Source of the DNA: Thiomicrorhabdus immobilis
Lineage (GTDB): Bacteria > Pseudomonadota > Gammaproteobacteria > Thiomicrospirales > Thiomicrospiraceae
Direction of reading: 5' to 3'
Assembly: GCF_021654855.1 (NCBI RefSeq)
Contig: NZ_AP024202.1
Location: 1,302,001 to 1,366,000 of the forward strand
DNA: 64,000 bases
The first letter of the stretch is position 1. Each line of letters begins with the position of its first letter. Position numbers and translations under genes: made by a program. The notes beneath the pieces were generated by a model. The model saw only the letters and a list, made by a program, of their open reading frames with translations. It made no database searches and had not been told where the DNA came from. Below, one piece after another: positions 59,938-64,000 of the stretch.

Positions 59938-60804
59938 CTACTTTCTAGCAAACACTTCAATATACTTTCTAAGCTGCGCCAAATCTTCTGGGGCAGCTTG
60001 ATCAATCCCCTCCTGATGAAGCTGTGATTTTGCATCATCCACAACCTTATCAATCGCTTCAATCAAAAAGTATTGTCGGGTACTTTTTGCTATTTGTTTC
60101 CAATCACGCTGCTTACTAAACCAGGTACGCTTTAAGATTGCATCTGCATCAAACAACTCTTGTACCCTGGCTAAGGTTTTAACCATCGGTGCAATGCTTT
60201 CAAATGCTTGCAATGGACGACCATAATCACCATAGAAACTCATTCGGTCTAAACGCGCCAACTCAAAAGCGGGAACCATATCTTGCAAACCATTCAACTT
60301 TGCTTGTTTTTCCGCTTCTTGGATACGCTCCGCGTTCAACATCGGCGCATCTGATTTCCAGCGACCAAAAACAATATAAAGATTGTTTCTTTCAATAAAG
60401 TACGACTTACCATAACCCAATTCTAAAGCATCTTTGTGCGAGACCAAATAGTCTAATTTTTGTGATTCGAGTTTAGTGGTATCTGTCCAAAGCTCCCAAA
60501 CCTGAGCCATATCATCACCGCTTGTAGTTGTTTCATGTTTCACCATAGGCACACAAGAAACGCCATAATCATGGCCTTCAACATAGTCCAAAACCGAAAT
60601 TTTGTAATCACCATTGGGCATAACCTTGTTGACCTTACCCACAATAAAAGCGTCATCTTTAATATTGGGTGCGGGATAAGCAACAAATATAGTATCCCCC
60701 ACGGAGAAGCTCGGAGTGGGTTCAACAGCATTCGCTTTGCCTAACATAAGACAAACAACAAGTAAGCTTCCCAAAATTGCTAGCTGTTTATATACATGTT
60801 TCAT
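59938..60804 (-). CDS. Secreted or periplasmic protein, function unknown
   Basis: A 288-aa protein with a signal peptide (about 1-27, ending GKANA). The mature region begins with an SH3/tudor-like beta-rich part (FSVGDTIFVAYPAPNIKDDA, DYKISVLDYVEGHDYGVSC) and ends helical and acidic. I recognise no catalytic motif. Start ATG 60804, 12 nt after the Usp stop, with AAGG as ribosome site, so it is co-transcribed with the stress protein. Confidence 0.75.
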   Translation of the reverse strand: MKHVYKQLAILGSLLVVCLMLGKANAVEPTPSFSVGDTIFVAYPAPNIKDDAFIVGKVNKVMPNGDYKISVLDYVEGHDYGVSCVPMVKHETTTSGDDMAQVWELWTDTTKLESQKLDYLVSHKDALELGYGKSYFIERNNLYIVFGRWKSDAPMLNAERIQEAEKQAKLNGLQDMVPAFELARLDRMSFYGDYGRPLQAFESIAPMVKTLARVQELFDADAILKRTWFSKQRDWKQIAKSTRQYFLIEAIDKVVDDAKSQLHQEGIDQAAPEDLAQLRKYIEVFARK

Positions 60805-60816
60805 TTTCAAGCCTTT

Positions 60817-61278
60817 TTAAAGTTTAACTGCCAAAACATCACATTTAGCATGATTGATAACCGAGTTAGCTGTAGAACCAATAAGGGCCTTAAGCCCGGA
60901 GGCACCGTGAGTTCCCATGACAATGAGATCGCTTTGCCTTTGTTCCGCATACTTAACAATATCACTGCTCGGCAACCCTTCTATGGTTCGATAATCTGAG
61001 ATATCAAATTGTTGCGCCAACGATTGTAATTTTTTATTAGATACCTCTATCAGAGTCCTACCTATCTCTTCATCCCAAATTCCTGGCATACCCATTACAG
61101 CGATGTCTTCCAAAATCGGATAAGTCGGTATTTCCACCACATGAATCAATTCAATATCCGCACCACATCGGTTTGCCATATTTTTTGCTTTGAGAACCGC
61201 TTTGTGGCTATTTTCAGAAAAATCTACCGCCACTAAGATCTTTTTATACATTTCAAGATTATCGACTTCGGTATTCAT
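60817..61278 (-). CDS. Universal stress protein (UspA family)
   Basis: A 153-aa Rossmann-like protein. KKILVAVDFSENSHKAV with the conserved Asp, and GTHGASGLKALIGSTAN, the ATP-binding G-x2-G-x9-G-S/T pattern, identify the ATP-binding Usp class. Start ATG 61278, 8 nt after a strong GGGAG, is used although a second Met lies at residue 10. First gene of the pair with the unknown secreted protein. Confidence 0.93.
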   Translation of the reverse strand: MNTEVDNLEMYKKILVAVDFSENSHKAVLKAKNMANRCGADIELIHVVEIPTYPILEDIAVMGMPGIWDEEIGRTLIEVSNKKLQSLAQQFDISDYRTIEGLPSSDIVKYAEQRQSDLIVMGTHGASGLKALIGSTANSVINHAKCDVLAVKL

Positions 61279-61492
61279 AATTTTGATCTCCCAGAGTTCA
61301 CTTCAATTTTGGGCAAATACGTTATTCACAATAACTGTGGATAAGCTTGTGTGTAATAAAAAATTAACTTTAAAAAACCTTTTAAAGTCTTATAGTTCGC
61401 CATTCATGCTTAAAATTTAGGCAGTATTTTGTTATCAAAACAACAATCATATTTAAAGCCGTTTTGGTAATTTTTTATGCCGTTTTAAGCAA

Positions 61493-62212
61493 TTATTTAA
61501 CTTGCTTTTTCAACTTACGTTCTTCAATAGTGTCTGCGATATGATTACGTAAATATAATGGATTAGGGATAGATTTTTCTAGAGACATCGCGGCTTGTCT
61601 ATCTCTTAACGCCAACCTGGCAATCGAAACGGCATTAGGGAGTGTAGCATGCCACTCTGTAAACAATGCTTTAAGCTGTGGATACTCGGTCTCGATATCC
61701 CCTACCCCTATTACACCATTCACCCCTAACCATTCTTGTACTTTATCGGGTGAAATTAATATTGGTTCTCTTGCGGTTATTTTCTCTGTTTCAGCACAAT
61801 ACTCACCAACCATTAAGTAAACTTCATTCATACGCGCATCAAGTAAAGCCGCCCATTCAACATCAACATTGGGTTTTTCACTATGAAACACCTCTTCAGC
61901 CATCGCCAATAATGAAGAAACAGCGACCACAGGCTTGTTCCAACCTAAAGCCAACCCTTGTATCACTCCAGAAGCTATCCGTATTCCGGTAAAAGCCCCC
62001 GGCCCCTCTCCATAAGCAAGTAAATCAACCGCACTTGAATCAATTCCAGCTTCAAGCAACACCTCATCAACCATCGCTAATACTCTATGCGCATGCTTTT
62101 GCGGCAGGATTTCATGACGTGAGTAGGTTTTATCCTTATATATCAGGGCGACAGAACAAGCGGCTGTTGATGTTTCAATAGCGAGTACATTCGGCATAGT
62201 AGTTTGTGGCAT
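61493..62212 (-). CDS. tsaB: tRNA threonylcarbamoyladenosine biosynthesis protein TsaB
   Basis: A 239-aa ASKHA-fold protein that joins TsaD and TsaE in making t6A37. VLAIETSTAACSVALIYKD, LAYGEGPGAFTGIRIASGVI and QGLALGWNKPVVAVSSLLAM are characteristic. Length is normal. No clear ribosome site precedes the first ATG; the next in-frame Met is residue 6. It lies 97 nt after the yoaA stop on the same strand, the usual yoaA-tsaB neighbourhood. Confidence 0.95.
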   Translation of the reverse strand: MPQTTMPNVLAIETSTAACSVALIYKDKTYSRHEILPQKHAHRVLAMVDEVLLEAGIDSSAVDLLAYGEGPGAFTGIRIASGVIQGLALGWNKPVVAVSSLLAMAEEVFHSEKPNVDVEWAALLDARMNEVYLMVGEYCAETEKITAREPILISPDKVQEWLGVNGVIGVGDIETEYPQLKALFTEWHATLPNAVSIARLALRDRQAAMSLEKSIPNPLYLRNHIADTIEERKLKKQVK

Positions 62213-62308
62213 CGTTAAGGCAACCCTTTATTTTCTATGTTTAACTATATTATTAATTAGATTGAAGAATTCATTATCGAATTTTTTTCATACAAACAGC
62301 ATAAAAAG

Positions 62309-64000
62309 TTACTTCAATCTTTCGATTGCTTGACTGGCGTCATACACCCAAGGGAAATCCGGCAAGCTCTGTCTAATGGTATTGCCGTAACCTTTAGTTG
62401 ATAAACGAGGGTCACACAACATTAAAACACCGCTATCACTGACATCACGAATCAAACGTCCAGACCCCTGCTTCATGGCAATGACCGCTTCGGGCAATTG
62501 AAAATGCGCAAAACCATTTAGTCCCTTCTCTTTCAGGTAAGCTTCCCTGGCTTGCACAATGGGATCATCCGGCGGTGCAAAAGGAATACGGTCAATGATA
62601 ACGAGTTTTAAATCATCCCCTTTAACATCGACCCCTTCCCAAAAACTACTGGTTCCGAGCAGGATGGCACTATCAGAGTCTTTAAATCGCTGTAACAAGG
62701 TGAGTTTGGGTAAATCCCCTTGCACCAGAAGCTGTCCATCCCAATGACGTTCCAATATCGCCTTAGCCTCCTGCATTGCCTTATGGCTGGTGAAGAGCAT
62801 GAAAGCATGTCCATTACTCGCTTTCAGCAATGGCCAAGCCGCCCTCAGCAAGACTTTAATGTATTCACTGCTTCTTGGTTCAGGCAATCCGATGGGATGA
62901 TAGACCACACCTTGTTTTTGGTAGTCAAACGGGCTTTTCCAACAAGATGTTTTCGCATTATCCAGCCCAAGACGTTTAGCGAAATAATCAAAATTATTTC
63001 TTACACTCAAGGTTGCCGAAGTGAATAACCATGCACCGCCGATTTCTTCTCTTTGGCGACTGAATGGTCCTGCGACACTTAGCGGTGTCAGGTTAAATTT
63101 AAAACGTGCTTGCGAAGATTCAATCCAGCGAATTTTGTTTTCCGATTGACTTGTCAACCAATCATTAAACTGGGTCAATAACTCCTGACTACGTTTATGA
63201 ACCGCAGTCAGTTGCTTTCCCCTCTCGACCACGACTTTAAGTTCACCAATAACCAGGGTTAACACATCGATGAATCGCTTGATGGCGACTTGAAAAACCT
63301 TCTCATCCTGAAGTTGATTCCAGGTCCAACGTTTTTCCCACTTGCCCAATGCCTCATTGATTAGCTTTACCTGCTCTTCCAGCATGCTAGCCAAATCACT
63401 AATCTTTTTGGTTTCTGGCGCTTCGACCTTTTGAGCTTGCTTAATATCCCTAACCAGCTCTTCTAACTGCACACGGGAGATAGAGAAGCCTAGAAACTGC
63501 GCAGCAATATCGGGCAATTGATGGGCTTCATCGAAAATATAGATATCGGCATCGGGAAGGATCTCTCCATAACCCTGTTCGCGTAACGATAAATCAGCAC
63601 AGAAAAGGTGATGATTAACCACCAACACTTGAGATTCGAGCGCTTTTTGCTTGACGATAGGATAAAAACATCCGGAATCTTGATGGCATTCCGTTGCTTG
63701 GCAAAACTCCATGCGAGCACAAACCTTACGCCAAATAGGATCCGATTCTGGAACCAATTCCAATTCCGCCTTATCACCACTAAGGGTTTTGTTGTCAACC
63801 CAATCCCGAATTTGTGATAGTTTTTTCCAATCCAGTTTACTATGTTGCTCTACCGTTTCGGTAACTTCCAAACGCTGGGGGCAGACATAATTATCACGCC
63901 CTTTGAGCAGGCGTGCCTTGCCAGCAATTTCACAGGCTTTGAAGAGTATCGGCAAATCTTTTTGCACCAGCTGTTCTTGAAGAGTCTTGGTTGCCGTGGA
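62309..64000 (-). CDS. yoaA: YoaA/DinG-type ATP-dependent helicase, C-terminal part (cut by window edge)
   Basis: The frame is open to the right edge (563 sense codons seen). Seen at the edge is the STATKTLQEQLVQKDLP block common to DinG-type helicases, so the Walker A part is beyond the window. The Fe-S cluster cysteines (about NYVCPQRL and CARMEFCQATECHQDSGC), DEAH box (IFDEAHQLPDIA), motif V/VI (FWEGVDVKGDDL, GSGRLIRD) and the DinG-like linker helices are present. YoaA is chosen over DinG on neighbourhood with tsaB. It acts with HolC at damaged forks in E. coli. Confidence 0.94.
   Translation of the reverse strand, partial: STATKTLQEQLVQKDLPILFKACEIAGKARLLKGRDNYVCPQRLEVTETVEQHSKLDWKKLSQIRDWVDNKTLSGDKAELELVPESDPIWRKVCARMEFCQATECHQDSGCFYPIVKQKALESQVLVVNHHLFCADLSLREQGYGEILPDADIYIFDEAHQLPDIAAQFLGFSISRVQLEELVRDIKQAQKVEAPETKKISDLASMLEEQVKLINEALGKWEKRWTWNQLQDEKVFQVAIKRFIDVLTLVIGELKVVVERGKQLTAVHKRSQELLTQFNDWLTSQSENKIRWIESSQARFKFNLTPLSVAGPFSRQREEIGGAWLFTSATLSVRNNFDYFAKRLGLDNAKTSCWKSPFDYQKQGVVYHPIGLPEPRSSEYIKVLLRAAWPLLKASNGHAFMLFTSHKAMQEAKAILERHWDGQLLVQGDLPKLTLLQRFKDSDSAILLGTSSFWEGVDVKGDDLKLVIIDRIPFAPPDDPIVQAREAYLKEKGLNGFAHFQLPEAVIAMKQGSGRLIRDVSDSGVLMLCDPRLSTKGYGNTIRQSLPDFPWVYDASQAIERLK

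Overview
The window is a chromosomal segment of a moderately AT-rich gammaproteobacterium. Gene content and neighbourhoods (surE-pcm-yqaA-nlpD, pyrG-kdsA-eno-ftsB, recJ/thrC/hom/alaC, zipA-ligA, rnm-yciO-M50-rluB, SlyX, YcaO, DarP, YoaA-TsaB) are those of Gammaproteobacteria. A CbbY-type phosphatase, a small c-type cytochrome and the general protein style suggest a sulfur-oxidising autotroph of the Thiomicrospira/Hydrogenovibrio/Thiomicrorhabdus type. That placement is an inference, because no rRNA or RuBisCO gene is present.

Layout. 1-2040: a two-component pair resembling the PdsS/PdsR regulators of the proteobacterial dedicated sortase system (the kinase is cut by the left edge) and a double-cupin protein. 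2230-3738: rpoN. 3967-5326: a small membrane protein and about 0.7 kb of AT-rich gene-free DNA. 5327-8684: arsC, xseB, xseA with an unusual N-terminal DUF5710-like extension, and dusA. 8876-13575: relA, a four-gene tRNA array (Ala-Glu-Gly-Glu, transcribed right to left) and gltX. 13723-15948: two divergent TDT/SLAC1-type transporters. 15998-18842: M61 protease, slyX and a membrane-anchored unknown. 18922-25354: rluB, M50 protease, yciO, rnm, yciB, yciI, an HTH-less LexA-like protein, a one-domain asparaginase and an EamA transporter. 25525-29322: darP-ligA-zipA. 29878-33439: FGGY kinase, HopJ-family protein, cbbY and a cysteine-poor DksA. 33705-37603: APH/ATPase fusion, two small unknowns, msrA and yqiA. 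37621-44933: recJ-like gene, thrC, RpfE-like gene, hom and alaC. 45317-49587: Mth938-domain protein, nlpD-yqaA-pcm-surE and an Smr protein. 49700-57550: ftsB-eno-kdsA-pyrG, tilS-accA and a DUF481 protein. 57678-64000: ycaO, cytochrome c, an unknown periplasmic protein with a universal stress protein, tsaB and yoaA (cut by the right edge).

Most genes are ordinary housekeeping genes, and I see no phage, IS element, CRISPR array or defence island. The most striking unexplained signal is a 12-bp perfect palindrome, ACCAGGCCTGGT, present in nine exact copies plus several one-mismatch or one-insertion variants. Some copies form the core of terminator-like hairpins at gene ends, one variant sits at the ftsB start, and three lie inside genes, where they are read as Gln-Ala-Trp. 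This distribution resembles that of DNA-uptake sequences or other genome-wide motifs and is the best candidate here for something undescribed. Other points of interest are a hairpin that buries the tilS ribosome binding site, the DUF5710-XseA fusion, the LexA-like protein without a DNA-binding domain and the DksA variant that has lost three of its four zinc-site cysteines.
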